Below are positions 24,050-35,017 of a DNA stretch of 64,000 nt, one piece after another. Each line of letters begins with the position of its first letter. Within the stretch, counting starts at the first letter, position 1. Source of the DNA: Conus ventricosus (Eukaryota; Mollusca; Gastropoda; Neogastropoda; Conidae); the NCBI GenBank assembly GCA_018398815.1, contig CM031614.1, forward strand, positions 52,885,843 to 52,949,842, given 5' to 3'. Below the pieces are notes generated by a model. It ran no database searches, was not told the DNA's origin, and worked only from the letters and a program-made list of their open reading frames with translations. The position numbers and the translations under genes were made by a program.

Positions 24050-26870
24050 TAATACCTTAGAGCTTAAATGAACACAACTCCTCGACTATTTAATGTAATC
24101 AAATTTTGTTGTGGTTGCATTTTACTCGGAATAATTGTTCTTGATAAACTTTCATTCTCATTTTGTAAGATTTGACTCTTGTCAGCATTTTTGCAAGCGG
24201 CATCACCTATAAAAGAAGAAAACCAAACATAACAACAAATACGACACATAAATCACTATGTGGCAACCTATTATACGTCAGGTCACTTCTCTGCTGTTCA
24301 TCAATGCCCATTTTGATCCAACATGCAAATGACACTACCTACTATGCCTTCCCCACACTACTGAGCACAATCATCGCTGAATAAGCATACTGTGACCTTC
24401 CAGTATCTGCTGATGACACCACTGCGGATGACTGACCCTCTTTTCCCTTTAGATTTCTCATGTTTTGAGTTTCATCAAGGTGTCGCTGCAACCGTCCACG
24501 CATGCTACACCACATCTTCTGCGGCATGAACGAGGCCACAGTGCGAAAGAGTTTACAGCTAGACGACTAGTTAACTGAACAACTGAAAGATCTGAGAAGA
24601 GCGTCTCATGCACAGGACTGATCAGACGCCTGACCTGTGCATTAACCCAACAGACCGATCAAGCCTTGGATTTCTGGCTAACAGTGTCTGCGTCTACATT
24701 TAAAGTTTTCTACATGACACAAACTGATCCACAAAGACAGGAGTCTTAACACAGTTTGTTCATAATGGTAAAATTGTGCTCGAGTCAACTAACACAGGTT
24801 CTAATGAATGAGGACTTGGGTGGAGGAGGTATGGGAAAGGGGAGCAGACAAGGTAAGGGTCAGGGTGATGTTGCTTATAGCCCAACCGACCACAAACGGC
24901 CATATCAGTGCTGTCACAGCGTTCAAGTCAACTCCCAAGTCATTCAAAATAACAAAAATTGTTCACACAATCCTTTGCAATAAACCTTCCAGAAACACAC
25001 TGCAAATTTCGCTAAAAATCTTTCTTCTGTAAAATGTTAGATCAGATGAAAAATGTTAATCTTTTTCAGAAATTCAAATATCATATCAGGTGGGACATCT
25101 GTGAGCAAGATTTTTAACCCTCTTGCATTCGCATTTTCCAGCCTAGAACTGCTCCTAGTATTCGTATTGTTTTGAGAAATTTAAGCTAAAACTCACCTAC
25201 TGCCTTTGAAAGGCTGTAGTGGACAAAGTTTCCACTGCAGCGCTGTCAAATTTAGTATACAAAATTCTAATACATCATATTTCATAATACAGAGATGTCA
25301 CATGTTTGGGATGCATGTGGGTGTCATCGTCACCCTGTTTGTCACAAAACAATGGGACATCAAACGTTGACAATGTTACTATAATACACCAGACAGACAA
25401 TAACATTGTCGGCATGCATTTGTTAGTATAAATCATCAAAGGGTGTCCTACCTCAACTTGTAAGCAGCAGTCCTGGTTCAGTAAATCCAGTTTGGGGTGT
25501 CACTAAGTGTCACATGATTGTCACATACTCAAACATGGGGCCAGGTAACTTTACGGGTTTTTTTTTCGTCCTAAAAGGTGTGTTTGTCACTACTTAACAA
25601 CTTTTAACACCGGAATATACACAGTCACAGAAAGAAGTAAAATCCATTCTTTACACTCTAATGTGGTGTCTGGTCACACACGGCAGGAGGGTGTCACCAC
25701 TGTCACATGTCACCAATATGGTAAACACTACTCTTGATCCATGGTTTCTACCATGTTTGCTGCATGGCAGAAACCGTGTTTTCGACATCACCCCACTGAT
25801 CCGTGGCTCGCTAAACCGAAGATAAGTCGACAGTAGCACCAGAGTCTTGGCTGACGTTGATCCCATCATGACGAGCACAGTTACTATGCGCGCATCTTCG
25901 CAGTGTCTATCCTGCCAAAGTAGGTCAGGTTGTCCCCACTTTGCATCTGCTGACCTGAGTACAGGTCGTCTGGTCAGCAGCTGTAGTAAAAAACAACTGC
26001 AGCAGGAGAGACAAAATAACCAGAGGTGTATCTGTCTGCAAATCATGATTTGCCCAGTCTCTTCCTCAAAAGGCTGAACCACGGTGCGGAAGTCCGCCGT
26101 CCCACGTGGTCACAAACGCAAACAAGGCGCATCATCATCTTCAATCTCTACTTTCCTCGCCTTCATCTCCCTTCTTCCTCTCAAACATCCACCATCACTT
26201 TCATTTAACTCCTCTCTTTCATATCTTCACTCTTGTAATATACATCCAACTCCTCTTCGTATAATCCAAAAAATCCCGTGTAAAGCGCTAGCAGACGCCA
26301 TTTTCAAAACAAGGCGATGCCGTCTGCCAGCAATGAAATGCGGTCAGTTCACGACCTAGTCTTTATGACTGAATTGCTTCCCACCCCCCCTAACTACTGC
26401 TAAGATATTCATTGACCCTCTCAGGATGCACTTTATTTTTGCCAGCCCTGACTTTAAAACAAGGTCGCAGGTGTGAGGGAAAGTACGCGGCACGTACGGC
26501 CGTTTGCGCCGAACGAACAGCAGGGAGACAAACACGCGCCGATACGGGCGAACGAATGCAAGAGGTCAATGGAGATCTGCAGGGGAAGCAGACAGAAACA
26601 AAACAAAACAAAAACAAAACAAAACCAAACAAAGGAGACTGAGACAGTAGGACAGCGCGACGACCTACCAAAGCAGCAGCCAGCTGTGTGCCGGAGAAGA
26701 GCGGCGAATGGTGCTCATTGCTGCAGAGTTTCTGCGGGAAGCCCGCAACAAGCTGCACCCGAGCCAGTCCTGCATACATGTAGGCGTGCTGACCCGACCA
26801 CGTTCATGCTGTATCGTGTGTAAGGCGTGGTGTTTGTGTGTGGAGTTGTTTTGTGTGTGTAGTGCTGTGC
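24050..26870. other. Intron sequence without recognised features
   Basis: Part of the intron between the 28329 and 23813 exons. Short frames here lack homology I can recognise. The phase mismatch across this intron suggests that a small exon (length 1 modulo 3) could be hidden here, but I could not place it. Confidence 0.4.
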
Positions 26871-26879
26871 ACAGTGTTT

Positions 26880-26940
26880 CTGTGTGTGTGTGTGTGTTTG
26901 TGTGTGTGTGGGTGTGGTGCTGTGTTGGTGTCGTGTCATG

Positions 26941-26998
<58 letters not shown>

Positions 26999-27027
26999 AT
27001 GTGTGTGTGTGTGTGTGTGTTCATGTG

Positions 27028-27058
<31 letters not shown>

Positions 27059-27078
27059 TTGTGTTGTGTGTGTGTGTC

Positions 27079-27112
<34 letters not shown>

Positions 27113-27123
27113 GTGTCTGTGTG

Positions 27124-27166
<43 letters not shown>

Positions 27167-27237
27167 ATGTGTGTGTGTGTGTGTGTGTGGTGTTGTGTGT
27201 GTGTGTGTGTGGTGTGTGTGTGTGGTGTGTGTGTGTC

Positions 27238-27276
<39 letters not shown>

Positions 27277-27362
27277 TGTGTGTGTGGTGTGTGTGTGTGG
27301 CCATGTGTGTGTGTGTTGTGTGTGTGTGTGTGTGTGTGTGTGTCCATGTGTGTGTGTGTGTG

Positions 27363-27411
<49 letters not shown>

Positions 27412-27435
27412 TGTGTGTGTGTGTCTGTGTATGTC

Positions 27436-27473
<38 letters not shown>

Positions 27474-27477
27474 TGTA

Positions 27478-27516
<39 letters not shown>

Positions 27517-27605
27517 TGTGTGTGTGTGTGTGTGTTGTGTGTGTGTATGTCCATGGTGTGTGTGTGTGTTGTGTGTATGTGTGTGTGTGTATGTGTGTGT
27601 GTGCG
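26880..27605. repeat. Long composite GT microsatellite
   Basis: Over 700 bases of (TG)n broken by TCCATG and TGGTG at intervals, giving a higher-order pattern of (GT)n-CCAT-GTG blocks. In the host transcript it reads as (CA)n. Confidence 0.97.
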
Positions 27606-28219
27606 CGAGTACAATACATGTATACATGCGTTGTGTCAGTCTGTCCCTGTTTACAAGTTCCCTTTCTCTAGTCAGTATGCAACACCTCACCCCATCATCT
27701 AGTTTCCCTTTCACAGTGTTCTTTATGAAGGCCTGAAGTCAAAATAATACAGACTGTCCCTCAACCCCATTGTTCCCACACACTTCACATATACAATGGG
27801 ATGAAGGGAAGTGATGGGAATGTGGACCGGTCATTTTACCGGTAAAAACAACAGAGCAGGCACTCTACCGGTGCAGAGGACAGAGACTGGTCAATCTTCC
27901 AGAGACTAGGAACTTTACCAATAGAACAGGAAAGAGAGTATACTTCACCAGTTAACAAAGCCAGATACTAGGCACTTTATACCAGACAACATGTCAGACT
28001 GGGCACTTCACTACAGAACAAGAAAGATAGTGGGTGTTGTTAATGTTTGTCCTTGGTGGACAAAAATGTCTACGACTTCTATCACTGGGTGGTGGTGTGT
28101 GTACAAAGATGGCTGATCAGGCAGATCCTTGCATTGAACAGTCTGTTGCAGTGTGGACAGGCCAGACTCTTGGAGGTGAGCCAGGCTGAAAGGCGGTGCT
28201 TGCTCTGCTTTTCTGAAGC

Positions 28220-28315
28220 AGACTGGGCACTTCACTACAGAACAGGCCAGAGAGTGGGCACATAAGCAGAGAACAGGCCAGAGAGTGGGCACATAAGCAG
28301 AGAACAGGCCGGACA
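28220..28315. repeat. Short ~31-bp repeat
   Basis: Three partial copies of AGAACAGGCCAGAGAGTGG and GCACATAAGCAG, starting less than 20 bases past the donor at 28329. A looser relation (ACTGGGCACTTCACTACAG) is seen at 28000. Confidence 0.7.
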
Positions 28316-28328
28316 CAGGACAGTTTAC

Positions 28329-28436
28329 CAATGACGGAGCACTCTTGCTGCGTTTCAGCTCCCCATGCACTTTGGTCCTCAGCAGCGCCACCTGGTGTTC
28401 TATCTTGTTGTTCTCCACCGTGGTCTTCTCCAGAGC
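28329..28436 (-). CDS. PLEKHA5/6/7-like: Exon: end of coiled-coil core, KRSKSAPSL
   Basis: Thirty-six codons, acceptor ttttcag and donor TCATTG|gtaaac. It reads ALEKTTVENNKIEHQVALL, RTKVHGELKRSKSAPSL. The helix ends in a basic RSKSAP sequence that resembles a 14-3-3 or MARK-type phosphorylation site. Its 5' join is in phase; its 3' phase is one off from the exon at 23813, so a small exon may be missing between 28.3 and 23.8 kb. Confidence 0.9.
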
Positions 28437-28739
28437 CTGAAAAACAAATCCAAGTTGAGCACACCATGAACAGCAATGGATCTCTCAAAGTAAACCATCC
28501 TCTCCGTCGACTCTATGATTCCCAGTTGACCAGAATGAATGAATGAAAACCTGCTACAGCACGCAGAAAAACAACAACAAAAACTTATCCTGTCAGTGTC
28601 TAAAGAAATAAACAACAACAGCAACATAAGAACAACTCAAAGATGCACTATGAATGGTATGTCAGTAAACTGCCAACCATCGAAAATGACAGGTATAATA
28701 ACGAGACAAGAGCACACACACACACACACACACACACAC

Positions 28740-29867
28740 CAGACATGCCTACCCCAAAATCTTACTATCAGGAACAGATGTTATAAAAATCAGGAACAAA
28801 TTGAAAATTTAAAAAAATTTTCAGGAACACTCAACCTTCCTTTTGTGGACACAACCGCGCGTGTGTAGGTTCACACACACACACATTCACACACACAAAC
28901 ACCATAACAATTCTGCAAAACCCCTCTCTTTCAGGCAGAAAAAACAACTTACCTTTATTTACACTATGTACATTGCATGTCATGCATGGTTTTCACTGTG
29001 CAGACTTCAGAGACCTGTAGTAGGCACTCTTCAGGTCTGCATAGTCCGAGGTCTTGTATTGTTTTCGCCGCTATTTCTTTTATAATGGCTGTCCTCTTAC
29101 TCCTGCCACACTGAAACTTCTTTGCCACATCAGAGTCTTTAAACATCAGTTTGAACGCTTTTGTAAAAGTATCCAAAACGGTGAAAGGCAAATTCAGTTC
29201 AGCAACAAGGTCGACGAGCATAACTTCGGCACGAATCACTTCATCTGTTGATTCTGCTTTGCTGGTCGACGAACTGGTGAAAAATCCAGAAATCTTGCGA
29301 GTGTGACCACAAGATATCTCAAAGTCCTTGTGTATTTTGGATTCGACATGTCGACGACAGTCATCTTGGCCGCCATGTGCGATGGAGAACTCGCACTGGC
29401 AAACCGTGCACCAGCAAAAGTTTTCCCCTTTCCGTCCTTCTTGTAAACATGACCACCTCTCACTGTACTGTTTACGAAAGGTTTGCCGACGGCGATCTTG
29501 TTTTTTTCGCGGCTGCCGCTGGGGTCCATTTTGAGGTTCATCATCATCTGTCTCGCACACTCGCTTCGCAGTCTTCATGCTAGCCATGTTTGATAGTCGA
29601 GCGCGCTTTGTCTGAATCTCGGCTCCGTTCGGTATGTTTCGTCGACGGATATGGTAGTGTGAGCATGCGCACTGCGCTTCAATTCAAGCGTCCTAACCGT
29701 CATCCGGTTTGTCCCTCTGTGAAAAATTGTCCACTCGTTTGATTTCGTTTTTTTTTGTTTTTTTTTTCCCCGGAACACGCGATCCCTGACCGTAACATCC
29801 GGAACAAACCTCGATTTTTATGTTTTTCCGTAACAAATACGGCTATTCCGGTACGGTAGGCATGTCT

Positions 29868-29868
<1 letters not shown>
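28740..29868 (-). mobile_element. hAT-like element 1 encoding only a BED zinc-finger protein
   Basis: The element is bounded by a near-perfect 14-bp inverted terminal repeat, CAGACATGCCTACC, and by ACACACAC on both sides, which is the 8-bp target duplication expected of hAT transposons but lies inside a CA microsatellite. Minus-strand coding fills much of it. The terminal motifs and BED finger indicate a hAT relative of the ZNF862 type. No DDE or hAT dimerisation region is present, so it would need a transposase from elsewhere. It sits in the intron between the 31515 and 28436 exons of the host gene. Confidence 0.75.
28964..29587 (-). CDS. BED-type zinc-finger protein of hAT element 1
   Basis: 207 codons, complete. 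After a basic start (PRKKQDRRRQ) comes FRKQYSERW, then the zinc ligands in FCWCTVCQCEFSIAHGGQD and CRRHVESKIHKDFE, a TTF/BED-like C-x2-C...H-x-H arrangement. The rest, ISGFFTSSSTSK and AEVMLVDLVAELNLPFTVLD then KAFKLMFKDSDVAKKFQCG, is the short helical part that in hAT transposases precedes the catalytic core. The ORF stops there and an AATAAA lies about ten bases after the stop. So it is a DNA-binding fragment, not a transposase. Confidence 0.7.
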   Translation of the reverse strand: MASMKTAKRVCETDDDEPQNGPQRQPRKKQDRRRQTFRKQYSERWSCLQEGRKGENFCWCTVCQCEFSIAHGGQDDCRRHVESKIHKDFEISCGHTRKISGFFTSSSTSKAESTDEVIRAEVMLVDLVAELNLPFTVLDTFTKAFKLMFKDSDVAKKFQCGRSKRTAIIKEIAAKTIQDLGLCRPEECLLQVSEVCTVKTMHDMQCT

Positions 29869-29924
<56 letters not shown>

Positions 29925-30433
29925 TCTCTGCTCAGTGCTGACAAGAACTTTATCAGAGTAACCTACAACCATGCGAACAGCTTCAACTGTCAAACCAGCA
30001 AACATCTCTCCCACTCCAACCTAACCCTGACAGAGCATTGGCTTAGCAAATAATATGTCTGCCCCAGGAAGTCACTCCAGGTCTGTAGTTTAAGTCTCAC
30101 AGTGTGGTCTGGGTCTGGGTGCTAGTCTTTCAGATGGATAATAAACCAAGTCCCCAAGCTCAGCAAGTCCTTAGCACTACAACAGGACCCACACCACCCA
30201 GGGAGCTGTTCCAAGCAAAATTTTTGCAGAAAATTCTACTCTGACAGACAAACAACCACATGCACAAAGAACAGCCGTCTTCCCACCCCACCCCACCCTC
30301 ATCTGCACCCTCCTCCATCTGTCTAAAAAAAAAAAAGAGGTATACCACAATCTGCCAACACTTTCTCTCCAAGGACAGCAACCGGAATGTCACACAGAGA
30401 CATCCTTTTCTGACAAAAAAAAATATATATATA

Positions 30434-31358
30434 CAGGGCTGCCTACCCCCTTCCGCCTCTTTCAGGGACATACTTTTTCAAAACCAGGGACACTGACTGA
30501 TTTCCAGGGACACATGCAGCGGTAGCACATATCACAACCACATCAACATTAAAGTGAAAGTTTACCTTTATTTACACTATGTACAACTTCTACAATGCTA
30601 CTTTGCTTCTAGCGCACGGAAACTTCTTTGCGATGTCCGAGTCAGGGAACATCAATTTAACGCCTCTGTTTAGCTTGTCCAGCGCAGCCATCGGCAAATT
30701 CAGTTCAGCTGCAAGGTCAACCATCATCGTTTCAGCTCTTATGACGTCAAAAGTTTCCTGACTGGTTGACGTCTGAGCGCGCTGAAAGAATCCGCTATGT
30801 TACAAGATTTCTCGCTCTCACGGATTTTTGTGTTCTTCTTGTGCTTTTCAGTGGCGACATGACGGGTTATTTCATCCCTACCTCCAGATCCGATGGAGAA
30901 CTCACACGCACAAATTTCACAAGACGCGTAAGTCTCGATCTTGCCACGCTTGATGAACGGCCAGGTTTCCGTATATTTTGACAGGAATGTCTGCCGACGT
31001 TTCTTCTTCTTGAGAGAAGCCCCATAGTCGAGATCGCCGTCGGTATTTTTACGCTTTCCCCGTTTCGCGTCCATTTTTCTCGCTTTCAAAACTCGGGAAG
31101 ACGGTGTATGTGCATGCGCACTGGTCAGTTCGGCAATGTTCGGATCTTTCCGACGGATTTGGTCAGGATGGCCATGACCGAAGTCGGTCAGTCGGTGATC
31201 AGCTGACGAACTCGACTTCGTTTTTTTGTTGTTGTTGTTTTCTCCCGAATTTTTTTTTCGCGGGACATAGAATAAAAAAGTGGATTCCAGGGACAGGCTG
31301 CATGATTTCATTATTTCGGGGGACAAATACGGATACTCCGGGACGGTAGGCAGCCATG
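30434..31358 (-). mobile_element. hAT-like element 2, diverged sister of element 1
   Basis: The ends are CAGGGCTGCCTACC on the left and, reading inward from the right, CATGGCTGCCTACC. Flanks are TATATATA and TATATAAC, an imperfect 8-bp duplication in a TA-rich tract. It has the same orientation, the same terminal GCCTACC core and the same coding layout as element 1 only 0.6 kb away, but the sequence is clearly diverged. It encodes no catalytic domain. Confidence 0.7.
30630..31076 (-). pseudogene. BED zinc-finger ORF of hAT element 2, one frame break
   Basis: Starts MDAKRGKRKNTDGDLDYG and continues RRQTFLSKYTETWPFIKRG, with zinc ligands in CEICACEFSIGSGGRDE and RHVATEKHKK. After NIADSF the frame is lost; one base over it resumes as FFQRAQTSTSQETFDVIRAE, MMVDLAAELNLPMAALDK and GVKLMFPDSDIAKKFPCARS, ending soon after at a stop followed by AATAAA. 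The truncation point matches element 1. The break could be decay or a base missing from the consensus. Confidence 0.65.
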
Positions 31359-31514
31359 TATATATAACACAATTCAATGCAATGCAATGTAAAATAATTC
31401 AAAGCAACACAACCCCTCCACATAAACTGTTCCTCCCCTTCCATCTTTCGACTTCCCACTTCAGACTCCCCACTCCCTCCCCATCTCTGCCACCCTGCCC
31501 CTTCCTCCCTTTAC

Positions 31515-31664
31515 CTTGGAGGCCTCGGCCAGTTCCTGGGTGACCCTGGACAGCTCCTTGTCCACCGACATCTGCTGTTGCTGCAGGTGTCGCTGTTCCC
31601 GGGGGCTGTCCTGACCCTCGCCCAGCTGCCTCAGGATGCCTGCCAACGCCTTCTCCAGCAGCTC
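31515..31664 (-). CDS. PLEKHA5/6/7-like: Exon: coiled coil with Gln run
   Basis: Fifty codons, acceptor gctcag and donor TCCAAG|gtaaag, phase 0 at both ends. It reads ELLEKALAGILRQLGEG, a short charged link with HLQQQQ, and DKELSRVTQELAEASK. Heptads continue on both sides of the glutamine run. The downstream intron holds the two hAT elements. Confidence 0.92.
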
Positions 31665-31739
31665 CTGAGCCACACACCACCACCACCAGGGGGTGTTACT
31701 ACACTCTGCTACATCATCCTACCGTACCATTTGTCATAG

Positions 31740-32340
31740 CAGTATCATATAGGATAACATGTTACCTGAACAATGTGCCACAAGATGATAATGCATCAGC
31801 CACTTTATGTGTCAAAGAGCAATACTACATCACTCGCTTTATCTTAAAGAACAGTAACCTACATCATCCATCTTCTGTATCAAAGAACAATAATACATCA
31901 CCACATTCGTGTCAAAGAACAATACTTTATAACCCACACAGTAATGCATAACCCATATAATGTGTCCAATTCAATACTGCATCACCCATACTATTGCTGT
32001 AATGTTTCACATTACAGTAGTGCATGATCAACTCTAGGTGTCACAGCACAAGAGTATACGATGCACATGAGGTGTCACAACACAGAAATGGGGCATGAGA
32101 CCCATACTATATGTAACACCACAGTAATATATCAATCACACTGTGTGTAACAGCTCTGTAACGTATGACCTACACTGTGTGTCACAACACGGTAACAAAA
32201 ATTACCCACACTGTGTCATAACATGGTAATATATGACCCACACTATGTATCACGATACAGTGTTCAATAACTCACACTACTTATCACAATAGAGTAATAT
32301 ATGACCCACATGATGTGTCAAAGCACAACAATATATATAC
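31740..32340. repeat. Degenerate tandem repeat
   Basis: Loose repeats around CACAGTAATATATGACC and CACACTGTGTGTCACAAC, with period about 30-60 bases. It fills most of the intron between the 32550 and 31664 exons. Confidence 0.55.
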
Positions 32341-32549
32341 AGCCCCCAGTATTTGTCACAGCACAATACATCACATGCATTATTTCTCCTAAAAAAATAG
32401 GAAAAAAAAGACAGGAAAATGAAGGAAAGCATAAGAACAGAATGGAATGGAAAGGAAAGGAAAAGAAAAGGAAAATAAAGGAAAGAAACAGAAAGAAATG
32501 GACCATTTCGGAAAGGAAAGGAAAAGAGAGAAGAGAAGAGCGTGCTCAC

Positions 32550-32630
32550 TTTGTCCTCCCTGAAGCTGGACACCTTGAAGCTCTGTTCTTGCAGAAGTCG
32601 CTCCAGCTGATTGAGGCGATCGATCTTCTC
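32550..32630 (-). CDS. PLEKHA5/6/7-like: Exon: coiled coil EKIDRLNQLERLLQEQ
   Basis: Twenty-seven codons, acceptor gtacag and donor GACAAA|gtgagc, phase 0 at both ends. It reads EKIDRLNQLERLLQEQSFK then VSSFREDK. The leucine spacing is a clear heptad repeat. Both neighbouring junctions are in phase. Confidence 0.93.
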
Positions 32631-33122
32631 CTGTACCCAGACACAGAGTGAAGCATCATGATCACAATGGGAGTTCTTCACAATCACATGTGGAATAAAG
32701 TCATTCATAAAGTCTCTGTGGAAGGGGTAATCTGTTCACGTGGCAGACTAACCGGACTAAACATGAGCATGAGACTCAGAGTGTCAGAACAGAGGCTTGC
32801 ACATTGTTCCTCTATAACTTTTGTGTCCACCCCTTCCTCCCATGCTGTGAAATCATCAAGCCTCCATTACAAGACCTTTTAAGAGGGGTGTGGGGGGGGG
32901 GGGGGGGGATTAGTCTACCACTTTCAGGAATCTTCCTTTATTTAATGTCTAAGAGTCACTCTTACATTTTGCTGCACAGATTTCTCTGAAGAGTTTTCCG
33001 GGATTTTTTTTTTTTTTTTTTTGCATGCTACTTTCCACATTTCATCAAGCTCTGCCTTTGTCAAATCTCACACACACACACACACACCATATATACACAC
33101 ACACAGAGCCATGCTGACTGAC

Positions 33123-33257
33123 CTCCAGGTCGACCTCTGTAGCGGTCAGCTGACGGACATCGTTCTGTATGCCCGTTATCACCCGATCCTCCTGGTGCTG
33201 GCGGGAAAACTCCAGCAACTTGCGTGGAGGTTGGTACTGGTCCGGCCTCAGAAGGTG
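33123..33257 (-). CDS. PLEKHA5/6/7-like: Exon: helical segment RKLLEFSRQHQED
   Basis: Forty-five codons, phase 0 at both ends, acceptor gtgcag and donor CTGGAG|gtcagt. It reads HLLRPDQYQPPRKLLEFSRQ and later GIQNDVRQLTATEVDLE. It continues the coiled-coil array and joins in frame to both neighbours. Confidence 0.92.
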
Positions 33258-34048
33258 CTGCACACACCACCACCGACTGGTCTTTGTCTTCTTCTTCATC
33301 GTAGGGCAGTTACATTACACACTTTGATTTTTTTACTGCGGAAACAGCACAGGAATTTAGCCACCTTGATCAGAGAGTAAGTTATATGCGACTAGAAGAA
33401 TTACAAACTGATAAAAAGTAAGAAGCAGGATAAAAAAAAAGAAAAAAAGAAACAAAGTACACTGCTGATGGATCACATCTACTTTGTGCTTCACTCAGTC
33501 AGGTTTGGTTTATATTTGTGTTGACTACTTGTGACACCCACTAATCATAGTGACAATCTGACAAGCTAAAAGAAAGGAGAAAAAAAAAGGGAAAAAAAAG
33601 TCCACTCTTCATACCTTTTGTAACAAAGCTGAAATTTTTTTACATTAAGCCTACAACATGGCTAAGGAAGTTGCACAAGCATAGAGGGAAATACATAAAG
33701 AGAACCGCTTTAGTCTCAAGATCAGAAATTGCACGGGGCATAGAGGGAAATAGATAAAGTAAACTGCTTTAGTCTCAAGATCAAAGGTATTGTCCGAAGG
33801 GAACTCACTCCAATCAAAGCTGACCTTTGACTTAAAAAAAAAAAAAACTTTCTCGTCAAATGTTGGATAAGACACATAACTGTATATGGGTCAGTGAAAA
33901 CCTAACATGCCATTCACTCTGATTAAATCGAAACAGACAAAATGAGTGTGTGTAAAGCTCAAAAACAAAAAAACAAAAAGAAAAGAAGAAAAAAAAAAAG
34001 GCATGACTAAAACCAACAAAACTGTGAAAGAGCAGGGTGTGTACTGAC

Positions 34049-34143
34049 CTTCCTGTACTGTGTGGCCAGCATGAGGTTGTCTCCCCCGTACAGACTGCCC
34101 ATGGTCACCATGTTGTCCACCAGGTTGATCAGGGCCGGTACAC
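34049..34143 (-). CDS. PLEKHA5/6/7-like: Exon: helical segment ALINLVDNMV
   Basis: A 95-nt exon between acceptor gttggag and donor AGGAAG|gtcagt. It reads ALINLVDNMVTMGSLYGG then DNLMLATQYRK. The end phase 0 joins the next exon cleanly. At the 5' end the phase is off by one relative to VEKK of the exon before; a missing G in the run near 34137 would restore it. The Leu/Val/Met spacing suggests a helix in the coiled-coil core. Confidence 0.85.
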
Positions 34144-34657
34144 CTCCAACTGTCACACACACAGGTACATGCACTGTTGTCACCTCCTACCTTCCCCCCC
34201 TCTTTCCTCTCTTCATTTCACCCATAAAAATATCAAAATTCCACACGGTTCCATTCTTCAAAACATTTCACAGAGGATAGAAACATCTCTTCAGCTACTT
34301 GAAAGCATATTGCGACACATTCTATAGAATGTACAAAAGTCACAATAAACTGTATATCATTTATGGTACTGTCAGTCAATAAAACCTGTAAAGGAAATTA
34401 ACTGAAATCTTCCCACTTAGGTCATTTGTTTCCAAGTCGGCCCTTAGCCCTGCCCCCACCCTCGACCCCATCCCCACCAATGCTGCCCCCGGCCATTCCC
34501 GAATCCACCCCTATTACAATCACCGCCTCCACCACCTCTCTCCATCATCACCCCCCTGCACCACCAAAACCATCCCAACCCCACCAACGCCTGCCTCCAC
34601 CCACTGCCATCATCCACCCACCCATCTATCAGACCATCATCACCACCACACCACACA

Positions 34658-34720
34658 CACACACATAAACACATACACACATAAACACACACACACACAC
34701 ATACACACGCACGCACGCAT

Positions 34721-34780
<60 letters not shown>
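34658..34780. repeat. CA microsatellite adjoining a donor site
   Basis: (CA)n with TAAACA and GCACGCA interruptions; in the transcript a UG tract starting about 12 bases past the donor of the exon at 34792. Confidence 0.95.
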
Positions 34781-34781
<1 letters not shown>

Positions 34782-34791
34782 CCAGGCCCAC

Positions 34792-34887
34792 CTTCTTCTC
34801 CACCTCCTCCAGCTGGGACCGATGTCCACAAAGCTCTGGTGACCTTCTTCCAGGCTGCGCTCCAGGCGTCCCACAGAGTCGTGGCGC
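34792..34887 (-). CDS. PLEKHA5/6/7-like: Exon: coiled-coil segment, one frame break
   Basis: A 96-nt exon between acceptor ggtggcag and donor GAAGAAG|gtgggc. The first part reads [19 protein letters not shown]; the second part, one frame over, reads [11 protein letters not shown]. Both halves show the heptad pattern expected of this family, so one base is probably missing near 34825. The 5' phase also differs by one from the previous exon. The donor is followed within about 20 bases by a UG-repeat tract in the transcript. Confidence 0.75.
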
Positions 34888-35017
34888 CTGCCACCACACA
34901 CACACACACCACATCATGCTGACTCCCTTTTACATGGACACCGCCCTGTCTCTTGCTGTGTCTGTGCATGCTGAACCATGGCCTTTACCCAGTGGATGAC
35001 ACAGTAAAAAAATGGAC

